Positions 12,629-25,427 of a stretch of 64,000 bases of DNA are shown here, in pieces. Both the position numbers and the translations under genes were made by a program. Position 1 is the stretch's first letter; each line of letters opens with the position of its first letter. Source of the stretch: Cladobotryum mycophilum (Eukaryota > Ascomycota > Sordariomycetes > Hypocreales > Hypocreaceae); assembly GCA_036429605.1 (NCBI GenBank), contig CM071591.1, forward strand, positions 5,394,001 through 5,458,000. Reading direction: 5' to 3'. The notes beneath the pieces were generated by a model that ran no database searches, was not told where the DNA came from, and worked only from the letters and a program-made list of their open reading frames with translations.

Positions 12629-14599
12629 ATGGCCACCGCTCAAGTTGACTCACTTCCCGTCTCGGAATGGAACAAAACCATGCCCGGCTCGACCGATCTC
12701 AAGGCTGCCACGCTGCCTGCTCCATCCGAGGCAGCTCAGAGCCCTGATCTGGATGCCAGCAAGGTGGCCACTGGGGTGGTGGATAACTTGAACAAGGCAC
12801 TGAGTGCAGCCGACTACGAAGGCGCCTCGAAGCTCTTCTACGACCAGGGTTATTGGCGAGACCATCTTGCTCTGTCATGGGAGTTCCGCACCATTCAGAC
12901 CCCAAAGGCCATTGCCGAGTTCCTCAAGACCTGCTCTGGCTCCAGAGATGGCTTCCGACTAAAGTCCACTGTTCTAGATACTAGCTCAGCTGGGCGAGTT
13001 CCCGCGGTTGTTCCTCTTGATGCGGAAGGATTGCTGGGCATACAGTTTTACTTTACCTTTCAGACAGTTGTTGGCGCGGGGCAGGGCCTTGCTCGTCTCG
13101 TGGACGATAACGGAACCTGGAAGATTTACACATTTCACACGTCTCTCAAAGAACTAAATGACTATCCAGAAGGGACCTATGAAAGACGACCGGCGGGTGT
13201 TGAGCATGGGGCGCAGTTGGGACGAAAGAATTGGGTAGAGCGAAGGGCAGCCGAGGTAGACCTTGAAGATGGGAGCCAACCCACTGTTCTAATCCTGGGT
13301 GAGTAATGCCTCCAATTTTGCCGTCATGATCTAGATGCTGATGGCATGGTAGGCGCTGGTCAAGCCGGTCTTACGGCAGCGGCAAGATTCAAGATGCTAG
13401 GCGTCAACGCTCTCATTGTCGACAAAAACGACCGCGTCGGAGACAACTGGCGTAAGCGTTACCACCAACTCGTCTTGCACGACCCGGTATGGTATGACCA
13501 CATGCCCTACGTCCCGTTCCCGCCTCACTGGCCCATCTTCACACCCAAGGATAAGCTGGCACACTTCTTCGAGTCGTATGCCAGCTTCCTTGAGCTGAAT
13601 GTGTGGATGAAGACGGAAATTGTGGACACCAAGTATGACGAGAGTAAGGGAGAATGGACGGTGACCTTGAATCGTAACAAGGAAGATGGCTCGATCGAAA
13701 CGCGTACGTTGCACCCTCGGCACATTATCCAGGCTACGGGTCACTCTGGCAAGAAGAACCATCCAGATCTCAAAGGCATCGAATCGTTCAAAGGCGACCG
13801 CATCTCTCACTCTTCCGAGTTCCAGGGAGCCGGCCCCGAAGGCAAAGGCAAAAAGGCTGTCATCGTGGGCTCGTGCAACTCGGCGCAGGATATTGCGCAA
13901 GACTATGCGGAGAAAGGCTACGATGTAACTCTTGTGCAGCGGACGAGTACCCACGTTGTGTCGTCCAAGGCCATCACGGACATTTTCCTAAAGGGCGTCT
14001 ACTCCGAGGACGGTCCTCCGGTGGAGGATGGAGACATGTTGATCATGGGTACGCCTATGCCGGTGCTGAAGACGGTCCAGAAACAGATTGTGAAGCTGCA
14101 GAGGGCGCACGACAAGGACATGTTGGAAGGCCTGGCCAAGGCTGGCTTCAATGTCGATCAGGGACCGGACGGCGCGGGTCTCTTCTTCTGTTACTTCCAG
14201 CGCGGAGGCGGCTACTACATTGACGTTGGTGCCGCCAAGCTCATTGCCGACGGGCGAGTCAAAGTGAAACAGGGCCAGGAGATTGACCAGGTGCTCCCCC
14301 ACGGCTTGCGATTCGCAGACGGCTCGGAGCTCGAGGCGGACGAGATCGTGCTGGCGACCGGGTACCAGAACATGCGAACGGCTACTCGGCAACTATTCGG
14401 AGACGACGTTGCGGATCGGGTCGGCGACGTGTGGGGCCTCAGCGAGGAGGGTGAGCATAGGATCATGTGGCAGAAGAGCGGACACCCGGGATTCTGGTAT
14501 CATGGCGGAAACTTGGCGCTGTGTAGGCATTATTCGAGGTTGCTGGCGTTGCAGATTAAGGCCCTCGAGGAGGGGCTTTATAAGTATGACGAGAAATAA
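12629..14599 (+). CDS. flavin-dependent monooxygenase with NTF2-like N-terminal domain
   Basis: Exons 12629-13298 and 13353-14599, intron 54 nt, 638 aa. The start is the ATG in CACCATGG; an upstream TTG in frame is ignored. Residues of about 45-200 resemble an NTF2/SnoaL-like fold. The splice junction completes the FAD-binding LGAGQAG motif (about residue 223). Next come an FMO-like FKGDRISHSSEF signature (about 369), a second nucleotide-binding VGSCNSAQDIA (about 395) and ATGYQN (about 558). The enzyme should use NADPH and FAD to oxygenate a small organic substrate in the cytosol, as in YUCCA/FMO relatives; the substrate is unknown. No biosynthetic cluster surrounds it. Confidence 0.9.
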
Positions 14600-16291
14600 G
14601 GCGGATGCTGCGTCATCAGTGTTGAGAACTAGGATTGTGTAGATCTGATCTGAATGAAGAAACAGTTTCTTGTGATCACGTCGTCGCAGAATGAGTGTGA
14701 AGTGGTTGTTGGTTGTTTGTTAGGCGTCCAAAAAAGTGTGTCGTCGTGATAGGTACTTGTTGGTTGTAACTCGTACTCGTGCCCGTCTTTTCTGCCTTAG
14801 GACACCGCGCGGGCTGTTGGTACTTGTGCAGATTCACTGGCCCCGTCCCGCCTGTTGCTCTCGCGCCTCGCCCCCCGAATTGATTGTCGCGACTCCAAAA
14901 AAAAAACTCAATCGAACTCTTTTTTGATTACCAGTTCGTCCGAATATCCGAACCAACTCGGCACTAACGGCATGGGAGAAAGACTTGTAAAGCACTCATT
15001 AGTACGCACGCACGCATTGCATTGTCTCTGCGTATGCGCCCGGCAGCTCATACATATGTAAGTTGGCAGCAAGCCCAAACACTGGCACACCAACAATCAC
15101 ATTATGGCCGAGACAAGGAGGGAGGGAGGGAGACAAGGTAGATAGACTAAACAACTTGCCCAGCTCTCTTCAGCCATTGGCCAATCTCAACCATCCATCA
15201 ACGGGATGGCTCCGCAGATACTCAGGGTCGCGGGCGCTTAAATGGTCATGCCTCCACCAACCAGCTCATCCTTCACCATGTCAACCTCCCGATCGATGGG
15301 CACTACAGACCTGCTATTGGTCCGCCACTTGGTTTCGCTCCCGATATTGTCGGCACGCCAAACGGAACTAGATGTTTGTACCAGACAAGTAGCGTCCAGG
15401 GCTGGACCTTAGCAGAGCGAGTCGAGGAAATGGGGGCAAAAGACAAGGAACACCAGGTCGGACAAGGATGGTCGGCAGTCAGCATGGTACACGCTCGGTA
15501 CGGAATCCGCATGACGCCCTTATGGCTGGCCAATGCAAACGCAGATGCAGAGACACACGCTGTGGATTCTCGGTGGCCTGTTCAGCCATCTCTGCTCTCT
15601 CACTGGACCGCTCCGCGCCGACCCAGCTCGAATCACAGCGGGGAAACGGGCTCTGGATTCTCTCCCCTTCGACCCTTGCAAGGAAGAAAAGTTCATCGAC
15701 TTCGCCCTTTCGTTGTGGCGTCTTGTCTTGCCTTGTCTTGTTGGGCGGCTGTCTGCAAGGTCTTCCAAGTTTGTCTCTCTTGCGTGCATGGGGAGAGGGG
15801 GCGAACGTGCATTGGCCTGGCCCCCCGAGCGGCCACCTTAAAGACCTGATCCGGCCACCTGCTGGAGTGAATGTGATTGCCTTCCTACCCGTTTTCCTTC
15901 TTCGTCGACGCAATCGGTTAGAATTGCCTGGTTTGAAGAAGAAGCGAATCTTTCAACCTGGTTCCTGTTTTCCCTCGTTCTTCTCATCTCTGTTGGGACA
16001 GGTCATGATTTTATGAATTGAAGAGTAGACAACGACGACGACGACGACGAGCCGTATCACGTTGATCTGCACTGGCGCAGCAAGCCTTCACTCACCGAGA
16101 CCGTTCCACAACAATCCTGTCGGGCGTTTGAAGCTCACCAACAAGATTCCTGCGAAGCTTGCCGTTGAAGGGTGCTTGTGCGACAACAGCCATTCAACCC
16201 CTCGCATTAAAAACCTACCACAGCCTTTGCAAAAGCGCTGGAAATTTTTACTGCCTTTTCAAGCCGGCGCGCACCTTTAGAGCAATCGAAT
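14600..16291. other. gene-free intergenic region
   Basis: Open frames here overlap on both strands and show no recognisable motif, so I call none. A CGA trinucleotide run lies at 16030-16050. The last 250 nt likely form the leader of the X325 gene. Confidence 0.45.
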
Positions 16292-17166
16292 ATGCGGTCG
16301 TCAGCGTTCATCACCCTCGCCCTCGCGGCGCTGGTCACTGCCCACACAGTCATTACGTACCCAGGCTGGCGAGGCAATAACCTCATCCAAAACGAGACCT
16401 TTCCCTACGGCATGCAATGGATGTATCCTTGTAAGTTCTACTTGGCTTTGCTTTTTCTTCTTCTTCTTCTTCTTCTTTCTTTCCTTCTTTCTTCCTTGTG
16501 GAAAGCCACGACCCTAACATCGTGATTCCTAGGCGGTGGTACAAAGACAACCTCCAACCGAACGTATTGGCCCACGACTGGCGGCGCCGTTTCCTTCCAA
16601 CCTGGCTGGTTCCGTGGCCATTTGAACGCTCTTTTGCAGATCAATCTCGGCTATGGCACTGACGGCCCCGACGATGGTCCCCAAAACATGTCCAACCCCA
16701 TGATCAAGCCCTTCCAGATCCTCGGACCTACCAACAATCCTTATCCCGGAACCGTCTGCTTGCCCCAGGTGCCTCTGCCCGTCGGCGCCGAGATCAAGGC
16801 TGGCGACTTGGCCACTATCCAGGTCGTTGAGTTGGCCCAGCACGGTGCCGCGTTGTACTCGGTAGGTTTTCATCTCATTCGAGAACGAGGCCCCCTTTTC
16901 TCCTTAATCCCCAGCTAACCGTAGGATTCTAGTGCGTCGACATCATCTTTGCCGAACCCAACGATCCTCGCATCGGCGAAGTTAACGAGACCAACTGCTT
17001 CAACTCCTCCCACCTCGGCTTCGCCGACATGTACACCATTGCCACCAAGCAGCCCCTCCTCGACAACGTAGCGGGTACCACCACCTCGGCCGCCGACTCC
17101 CTTCGCCAGTATAGCTGGGCGGGCTGGCTGCCCCTCGTCGCTGGTGCGATCTGGATGGTCCTATAA
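16292..17166 (+). CDS. copper acquisition factor BIM1-like (LPMO-fold X325 family), GPI-anchored
   Basis: Exons 16292-16430, 16533-16861 and 16933-17166, giving 233 aa. The signal peptide (MRSSAFITLALAALVTA) is followed directly by HTVITYPGWRGNN. Signal cleavage would therefore leave an N-terminal histidine, the hallmark of the copper-binding histidine brace in this family. The sequence continues with conserved Cys residues, a PYPGTVCLPQVPLP segment, N-glycosylation sites and CVDIIFAEP. The C-terminal hydrophobic tail (WLPLVAGAIWMVL) after small residues fits a GPI signal. X325 proteins are LPMO-related but act in copper uptake at the plasma membrane or wall rather than polysaccharide cleavage. 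Intron 1 carries a CTT tract. Confidence 0.88.
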
Positions 17167-17665
17167 AACCGGACCATGTTTCTTCGCTCCCCCCTTTTTC
17201 ATGATGTATGCTTTTTTCTTCCCAACACTTTCTTCTATTTCCATTTCCATTTCCATTTTTGTCTTGTTGCTTGAAATAATGATGAGATATCCGGTTCGAA
17301 AAACCAAACTCGGGTAGCACATGGTACATGGCGTTTTGGGTGGCGTTGATTCAAGCCCGCAACGTCTGTTTTCTTCTACATCATCTTGTAGAGTGGATGA
17401 TGTCTTGCTGGTGGGTGAGGCTCCTGGTTCGAGCTAGATTGGGGGGGGGGGGGCATGGGATCTTTGTATATCTTGTACATAGTTGAAAGTATTGAATGCA
17501 AATTCACGCAACTCCATTACGACAAGTATTCACAGTACCAATTTGTCGACGTGTTTCAAAAAGAATTCATCATTGTGTCTATATCACGGCTTTGCTCTAA
17601 ACTAGCAAATGCTCCCAGCTAAATCATGCTTGCCGTAAAAAAAACAGATTCTCATGTCGCATCAA
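17167..17665. other. intergenic region between convergent genes
   Basis: 3' regions of two convergent genes. A run of 13 G lies at 17441-17453. Nothing else seen. Confidence 0.6.
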
Positions 17666-20099
17666 TCACTTTCGTAACACGTTCAAGCACTCTTTAGCAA
17701 CCTCCTTAATCCTGTCCTCCGAGCTCCTGTCCGCCGCGCCTTCTATCCAAGCTGATACACCAAGATCGCTGACCACCTCCTTGGACGTTGACAAGACGGT
17801 GCCCAAGGCTACCAACGCGCGGTACAGCACCTCCGAGTCGGTCTGTTCTTTGAGGAGAGCGCCGAGCACAATGGTTAACCGGCGACGCTGGTCTATCGTG
17901 AGGAGCTTCTCCTTGTTGACGAGGACTGAATAATTGACTGCTACTGTGGTCACGGCAATGAGAATATTGCGGTTGAATTTACCAATGGCTTCTCCTCCCT
18001 TTAGACCCGTGATACGCTCCAAGAAGGAAATCCCCTTGTCTGCTTGTGAGCTCGCCAGGCTACGTCCGTCGGCAGAGCCAAAGAGGTTGGCAATGACTCG
18101 AGCACCCATCATAACCGCGTTGTCGCTCGGGGGAATATCATCGGGAGTAGAGGAAGAAATAGCCAGATCAATCAAGCTTTCCTTTTGAGGGCCGGAGAAT
18201 TGGGCTACAAGAGGGAACCTGGCAACACATCGAAGCAAGTCTAGACCTGCCAACCGCTCAGAATACGTCCACTGTGTGACAATCTTGACGATGATATTGA
18301 ATGCTGGTAGAGAAATGGGTTTCGAGGCCTCCAGCGCTTCGCGACTGGACTGCAGGGTATTCTCCTCGCCGGGATTAAGAGCCACATCCTTACGACCTGA
18401 CGCTACCATGGTCTTGTTGATGCTGGAGACTTTGTTTAACATGGCTATCGAATCCTTGTTAGATTATATCAACACAACTGAAAACGGAATCTACTTACCC
18501 TCATACTTGGCCGCGGAGATGCTCAAGTACTCTTTTTGAGGTAGGACCTTTGCTTGAGATTCTTCCCCAGGCCGGTATCGCTTCTCTGTGCCAAAGGGGT
18601 CAGGCCCAGAGGACGGTGCCGACTGGCCGAGCGTCGCGCCCTTGGTATTTTCGGTGATGAAGTTGGCAACATTGTCGAGGTAGGAAATGGGGAGCTCATT
18701 ATCATTCAGGAACTTTGTGGCTCGCTCATAAGGGTTCTCAGAGAGGTTGTATGGTAGTTTCAAGGGTGGCTTGCCATCTTCGATATCTACGTCAAAGACG
18801 TAGTCGTATGACTGACCCTTATACTCGACCTTCTTGCCAGTGCTTCCAACAGTGTCCACCACGGTACCGACATTGATCCATTGCTGTTGCGACACGGACC
18901 ATTGATGTGCCGTAATGTTGCCATTGCTCTCCAAGATCATCTGAACTTGACCCTCCTTGGTACCAGATTTGGAAGTTAAAAACTCTGGGCCGGGAAGCTT
19001 CTCCTTGTTTATGCTGCCGACTTGTTGTTGCGGAATTGCTGATGCCTTTACGGATTGTTCAAACTCCTTCAACGTCTCTTGGTCGGCTACTGCTTCTGGT
19101 CGTCTGGTGAAGATTCGAGCAACCCCATCGCTGGCGCCAGAGATGATATCGCCAGTTTGTGGATTAGCGGCTACTGTCCAGACAGAAATCGCTGGGTGTG
19201 TGATTGTCTGAACACATTCCGAACCCCTCCATATCCTGACAGTTCGGTCTTCGCCTGCACTGACGAGCTCTCCAGATGGCAGACTCGTGAGCGAGTACAC
19301 GAAGCTGTCATGGCCCGAAAGCTCACTGACTTGTTGACCACTCAACTTCCACAAACGCAGTGTTCCATCGTTGCTTGCGCTGGCAATGTCGGCGCCGCTA
19401 GGGTGACCTTTAGGGACCTTGCACAGGGCTCGAACCACGTCGGGAGTATAGATTGTAGCTTTGGGCATAACTTCGCCACCGGTCGATTGTGTCAAGTCAA
19501 AGATTCTGATGCTCTTGTCTGCACAACCTGTGACAACCGTTTTCTTATCCAAGGCAACGACGCTCCAAACAGCCATGCCTTCATGGCCTCCAAGCACGAG
19601 CTCCGTCTCCCACTTGCTTAGATTCCAAACGCGGGCTTGACCATCCCAGCCGCCAGAGACAAGATATGTACCTTCTGGTGACACATCTAATGTGCAGACG
19701 TTGTGTGCATGTCCAATGAGCAGGCGCTCAGCCTGATCGGCCGATGCGGATCGAGGCGACTTGACCTCAATCATGGTGTCTTTTCCGCCTGAGATTACGA
19801 AGCCATCCTGGTGGTCTTGGCTCGGAGGGAGGAATGTCAGGGAGTTGATGTATTCTGAGCCGCGGCTGATGAGGGTGCCTTCGAAGGAGGGTGGGGAGGC
19901 TTGGGTTCGTCGCCATATGCGGACGGTGCAGTCTCTTGAAGCGGAGAGAGCTACATCTGGAGAGGGAAAGCTGACGGCTCGAACCTGTAGGAAAAAGAAG
20001 TTAGAGATTTGACGGTAGTAGGACTTGGGAAGTGACCGTAGAAACACCTACATCGGCTTCATGCCCAAGAAGTTGCGCAGAGAGTTTGAATTCAGCCAT
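17666..20099 (-). CDS. doa1: ubiquitin homeostasis protein Doa1/Lub1 (PLAA): WD40, PFU and PUL domains
   Basis: Exons (gene order) 20099-20052, 19984-18499 and 18444-17666; 770 aa. Residues 1-300 hold about seven WD repeats (for example RDCTVRIW, GGWDGQARVWNL, SNDGTLRLW, GEDRTVRIW). A PFU ubiquitin-binding domain follows, with the stretch YDYVFDVDIEDGKPPLKLPY. The C-terminal armadillo-like PUL domain includes LAGLDLLRCVARFP and the final exon to the end. The family binds Cdc48/p97 through PUL and ubiquitin through WD40/PFU, keeps free ubiquitin levels and works in ribophagy and endosomal sorting. Length and domain order are normal, and no lesion is seen. Confidence 0.95.
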
Positions 20100-21307
20100 G
20101 TTGTAGGAGGGGATGAGTTGGTGGGGTTGCCTCTGTGGACGATGAGGAGACGAGAGAGGTGATGCGATTGGGGGATTATGTTTAAGAGAAGAAGCACATA
20201 GTAGAGTAAAGCGCAAAGGTAGTAAGGCTTCAGAGAGGAATCAGAAGGCGGACTTGGCCACAACGACGACAAGAGAAGCTGGTAGTTGCTTTCATGTGCT
20301 TTGCTTTGTCAGATTGGGTTCTTTGATTGATGCTGCCAAGTTGGCATCTCTCCGTTGGAGCATTACGGAAGTAGTGGAGGAGGGTGTACGTACAGTGTAC
20401 GCGCCTGGTGCTTCTCCACATGGGTTCCAAGTTCAATGACAACAGCGCAAAGCTTGGACCAATTGGCGACTCGCTTCACTAACCGGTGGGTACCTCTAGA
20501 GATGTACTTGCATCATCATATCTCAGCTCATCGTTGATATTGAAATTTAATATGAATCTATATGCAACCTTTAATTGCTACATAAATCTCCAATGTAAAA
20601 AAACTGCCGATGATGATCATCATGTACCTATCAAGTACCAAATACCTGCATCAACTCAACAGTTCTGTCCTGCCCGTAGCGCTGTGATGGCTTGTAATTG
20701 CGCCACACTAGTGCCCCTCCTTCTGTGGCGGTGGCTCCCTCACTGACAGCAGGCAATGGGCAATGGGCAATGGCAAATGGTGCCCCGCTTCCCCGGCAGC
20801 TGACTGTCAGAACTTCTTTCTTTGCTTGTCTTGGCTCTCCTCCTCTTCCTCATCTGAAGGTTTCGTCCAAGGGGCTGGATCATTGCCTCCCCCTTCATTT
20901 CATCGCCAAAACTCTAGGCTCCCGACCAAAGATTCCTCTTCCGCCCTTTGATTGCCAGGCTACTCTATCAGGCTGTATCGCTGTGCAAATTGACGCCTCC
21001 GTCCTTCTCTTGCGACACCGGATCTTTCCGCTCAGTTCTCTACCCTACCACGAGGTTGAGACGGCGAGACACGCGACGATTAACGATCTTCTCTTTGCAA
21101 TTGTTACGACATTTACGAATTTCCAATTGATCCATTCTATTCCTTTCACCACCTGGCTTCTTGTTCATATTCACCTCTCTTCCTCTGCCTCCTTTATTTC
21201 GCGTTACTCGCACCTGAATCATACCTTGCAATCAACCACACCCACCCCCTTTGCGTCCTCGGCTCAATTCACTTTGCGCACACACACACCATCATACCTC
21301 CACCACA
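20100..21307. other. divergent promoter region between doa1 and the STRAP-like gene
   Basis: No gene supported. A repeated CAATGGG motif lies at 20753-20770. The last 300 nt are pyrimidine-rich, as expected for a leader. A long frame across 20698-21594 runs through the leader and into the first exons of the next gene out of frame, and is not coding. Confidence 0.55.
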
Positions 21308-22525
21308 ATGGCTGCCGAATCCCCTCGACAGTATGTCCCCCTGACATGCCACGGACATTCGCGACCGGTGCCCCATATCAGCTTCTCTTATCTCGAGAAA
21401 GAAGAGACATACTACATGATTTCGGCTTGCAAAGGTCTATAATTTTAGCATCCTATTTACGCATGGCCTCTGCTAACGGATTTGCAGATGGCAATCCCAT
21501 GCTTCGTGATGGAGTGACTGGCGACTGGTATGCATTGCCCCCCTTGCTGCCAAGCCTTGGCAAATCTGGAGCTCACAATGTTGACTTGGCTTGATAGGAT
21601 TGGTACTTTTATCGGACATAAAGGTGCTGTGTGGCAGGCTAGACTGAGCCCCGATGCCTCGAACGCTGCCACCGCTGCCGCCGACTTTACTGCGTACGTC
21701 CCACGTGCCATTCCATTGGATAGCTTCCATCTCAGCTGACACATATTGTAGCAAAATCTGGGATACCCATACTGGCGAGCTTCTGTATACCCTGCAGCAT
21801 GATCACATCGTCCGAGCCATTGCTTACCCCCTGACAATTCCGACCTTGTAGCCACGGGAGGTATGGAAAAGAAGCTCCGCATCTTCGACCTCTCAGACGT
21901 TTCCAACCTGTCGGGTACTCCAACTATCATCCCTGCATCATCTGGTTTCGAGATTGCCGAGGGCGTTCACACTGCCTCCATCAAGTTCATCTGCTGGACA
22001 ATTGATCCCAACATTATCGTTACTGCTTCAGAGAAGACTCTTCGATGGCTTGACTTGCCAAGCCGCACCTGTATTCAACAAAAGGTTCTGGATGGAGAAA
22101 TTCGCGCATGCGAGATGGTGTCTTTGGCATCAGAGCACGCAGCACCTACGGATATTGGCGGTGGTATGCCCGTCCTGGCCGTGTCTGCAGGGAAGACGGC
22201 ATATTTCTGGGGAGGCCCACGAGTCATGGATGAACTCAAGCGCATTGTTCTTCCATACAGCATCGCAAGTGTTGCCCTAGACCTCAAGGGCCGCAAGATT
22301 GTTGTCGGAGAAGAACCCGGTACCTGGGCCAAGGTGATTCGATATGACGATGAAGTTGAAATCGAGACTCACAAGGGCCACCATGGCCCCATTTGGTCCA
22401 TCGCCTTCTCACCCGATGGAAAGCTCTACGCAACTGCATCCGAGGACGGAACTATCAAGATGTGGAAGAATTGCGACGGATTCTACGGCCTGTGGAGAGG
22501 TGGCGTAGAACGTTCCGCGGAGTAG
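21308..22525 (+). CDS. STRAP-like WD40 repeat protein, apparent 1-nt deletion
   Basis: Exons 21308-21434, 21488-21527, 21598-21693 and 21752-22525. The residues match the serine-threonine kinase receptor-associated protein/unr-interacting family: LTCHGHSRPV, MISACKDGNPMLRDGVTGDW, IGTFIGHKGAVW, AATAAADFTAKIWD, HKGHHGPIWSIAFSPDGKLYA and ASEDGTIKMW. In animals STRAP joins the SMN complex and mRNA regulation; the fungal role is unproven. The frame breaks at the C5 run 21827-21831. With six C the protein reads AYPPDNSDLVATGG and totals exactly 346 codons, a normal length. Confidence 0.9.
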
Positions 22526-23221
22526 AGAGACGCAGAGCGCAGCTTCGCCTCCCAATCATCGGAGATGGGGCGTGTCAGTCGCAGCTTCACCACGACTCCA
22601 CGATCTGATACATTCTCCGATGTCTTAACCCCCTCGTGTGAGAGCTCCTTTGTCAAGTCGAGCCACTGCGACGATGTTTGTATAAGCACGAAGAGCGAGG
22701 ATCACCTCCCCGGCCTGGGGCTGATCAGGTATTGACGCGACGAGGAGTCTCGTGCGCAAAGAGCACAAATTTTTGATGATGCATCATGTTTAGACATAGA
22801 GCTCCCTCTGAGCCACCAGGTCATGTGTAAAAAAGGAAGAAAATTCAATTGAACCAAACTAGCTGTTCTATATATAATAAAGAAATATTTGCAGTGTTTC
22901 TACTAAACCTTTTGCGCCGGATGCCTTCAATTGGGAATCTGGAGATGTCTTTGAGCGTTTGAACGCCACAGCACTTTTTGATGCGCACTAGCCACACTTT
23001 AAAGTCAAAAACCCAAGCCATGACTTTTTGATGGTTGAGAAAAGTGTCGGAAAAATGTTGATGCTAAGAACGTTATCGGCGGTCCAAGCCGGTGTCAGCG
23101 AGCGCTGCCCCTCCCCCTCCATTGAGATTGACTCACCCCTCCGAAAGATCATTCTTAAAGGCTGCGCCAGAGAAACGAAGAAGAAAAAAAGAAAAGAGCC
23201 AAAATAACCAGCAACATTATT
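22526..23221. other. intergenic region upstream of FRS2
   Basis: 3' region of the STRAP-like gene and promoter of the synthetase gene. No other feature seen. Confidence 0.6.
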
Positions 23222-25427
23222 ATGGCTCCAGCAGCAAGCGGCCCAACGGGGGATCTCGCCCCAGAGATCCTCCAGGCATTGGCCAACACCGACGAGATCC
23301 TATCTGCCGATACCTTTGCGACTGCTCCATTCGAAACCATCAAGGCCGCGCTGGATCGACTTTCCTCCAGGGCGATGGTCACCTACGAACAAATCGAGCG
23401 AACCGAGGCGTATTTAGAACCCGAGGCAGAGGAGATTGTGGCACACGGCAGTCATGAGGCCCGCGTTTTCGAAGCGGTACACAAGGCATTAGGTGGACTC
23501 TCAATTCAGGACCTGGAGGGCACAATCGGCGACAAGAATGTGACCAAACTTGGTCAGGGCAAGGCATTCAGGGAGAAATGGATCAAAAAGGACGACAACA
23601 AACTTATTGCGCTGGTCAGTATCTAGGTTCCTCCACTGATGCGAGCCTCTGGTGCTAATTGTATCCAAGGTCGACTCCATCAAGGACATTACACGAGAGC
23701 AGCTTCAGGTCATCAAGGACACAAAGACACACGACAGCAAGATCATTGCGGACCTGAAGAAGCGGAAACTCTTGAACTTGCAAAAGGTCATTTCCTTCAA
23801 GATCGGCAAGGGACCCAAGTTTGCGCTGGAGATTGTCAAGGAGGAGACGGATCTTACGGCCGACATGTTGACGTCGGGATCATGGAAAACAGCCAATTTC
23901 AGTAAGCGACATGACGCAAATGGTACTTGAGAGGCATACTCTGGGCGCGACAACTAACAAAGATATAGAACCATACAACTTCAAGGCTCTAGGTGTGAAT
24001 CAGAATTCTGGAGCTCTTCACCCCCTGAACAAAATGCGCCACGAATTCCGGTTAGTCATTCCTCGATTTCTAGACATGGATTTCCCTTTAGTGATCCACA
24101 CCACTGACCTGTCTTGTTTTGTAGACAAATTTTCTTCGAGACTGGTTTCACTGAGATGCCTACCAACCAATACATCGAGTCCGGATTCTGGGTATGTTAC
24201 CCCTAGCCTCCCTGTTTGTTGAAACGGATCGCCTGGGAGAATCTCCCTCATGGCAAATTTACGCGCAAGGCGTATAGATCTACTTGCCCAAAACTCTGCA
24301 AGCTCTCAGGGACTGACATGATCAAACAGAACTTTGATGCCCTCTTCGTCCCTCAGCAGCACCCTGCCCGCGACCTTCAAGATACCTTCTACATCTCAGA
24401 TCCAAAGACCGCCGGCCGGCCAGGGCCTGAATCCGAGGATGACAAGCGTGACTACAACGAGTATTTTGAGAACGTAAAGCAAGTGCATGAGAATGGAAAG
24501 TTTGGTTCTATTGGTTACAGATACCCCTGGGCAGAGGAGGAGTCACTTCGGTATGTGAAGTCGATGCGCAACACATATGGAACCTTGTTTAACAATCTAC
24601 AGTCTTGTCCTGCGAACACATACCACCTCTGTTTCGGCAGCCATGCTGTATAAACTGGCTGCGCAAAAGGGACCTGATGGACGTGTTCCAACTGCTCGAT
24701 ACTTTTCCATCGACCGGGTCTTTAGGTGAGTTGAATTCGACGCTAAATCATTGTGGTGAACCCAGGCTAATTCCAGTCTTTAGAAATGAGGCCGTTGATG
24801 CGACCCATTTGTGCGAGTTTCACCAAGTCGAGGGTAAGAATCAAAAATGATCATACCCTACAACTTTATGGCTTACATGTACACAGGTGTCATTGCCGAC
24901 TACGGATTGACTCTGGGAGGTTTGATGGAGTTTTTCCAGACTTTCTTCGGAAAGATGGGCATTACAGAGTGGGTGATGTGCAGAATTTCCACCTTGTTAC
25001 GTATACTAACCTACTTTTCTCATAGTCTCAAGTTCAAGCCAGCGTAAGCGATGATTCAGTTAGAGTGAGAGGGCCGACTACTGACACAATTATTTGCAGA
25101 TACAATCCCTACACCGAGCCAAGTATGGAGCTCTTCAGCTACCATCATGGACTGAAGAAGCTTGTCGAGGTGAGTATAAGTATGCCCGAGTGAACAAGAG
25201 AGAAACGCTGACGGGGGTTACAGATTGGCAACAGTGGCATGTTCCGACCTGAAATGTTGGAGGCAATGGGACTACCAAAGGACCTCAGAGTATATGGCTT
25301 TGGTCTGAGTCTTGAGAGGCCCACCATGATCAAGTATGCCATCTCGAATATTCGCGAGTTACTCGGCCACCAAGTAGACCTGAACTTTATCGAGAGGAAT
25401 GCGGCAGTAAGACTAGACAAGGATTAG
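23222..25427 (+). CDS. FRS2: cytosolic phenylalanyl-tRNA synthetase alpha subunit
   Basis: Eleven exons: 23222-23614, 23670-23901, 23969-24050, 24125-24191, 24330-24550, 24603-24725, 24784-24833, 24887-24968, 25026-25043, 25100-25169 and 25224-25427. All phases close to give 513 aa. The N-terminal winged-helix region is followed by the class II core. Motif 1 covers HPLNKMRHEFRQIFFETGF, motif 2 is FRNEAVDATHLCEFHQVEG, and motif 3 is GLSLERPTMIKY. It charges tRNA-Phe as an alpha2beta2 enzyme in the cytosol. Exon 9 is only 18 nt, a micro-exon fixed by flanking GTAAGC and TAG signals. No lesion seen. Confidence 0.96.

Noticed and set aside
20698..21594. 298-codon plus-strand frame upstream of the STRAP-like gene
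   Set aside because: Crosses the known exons out of frame, has leader-like pyrimidine composition and no motif.
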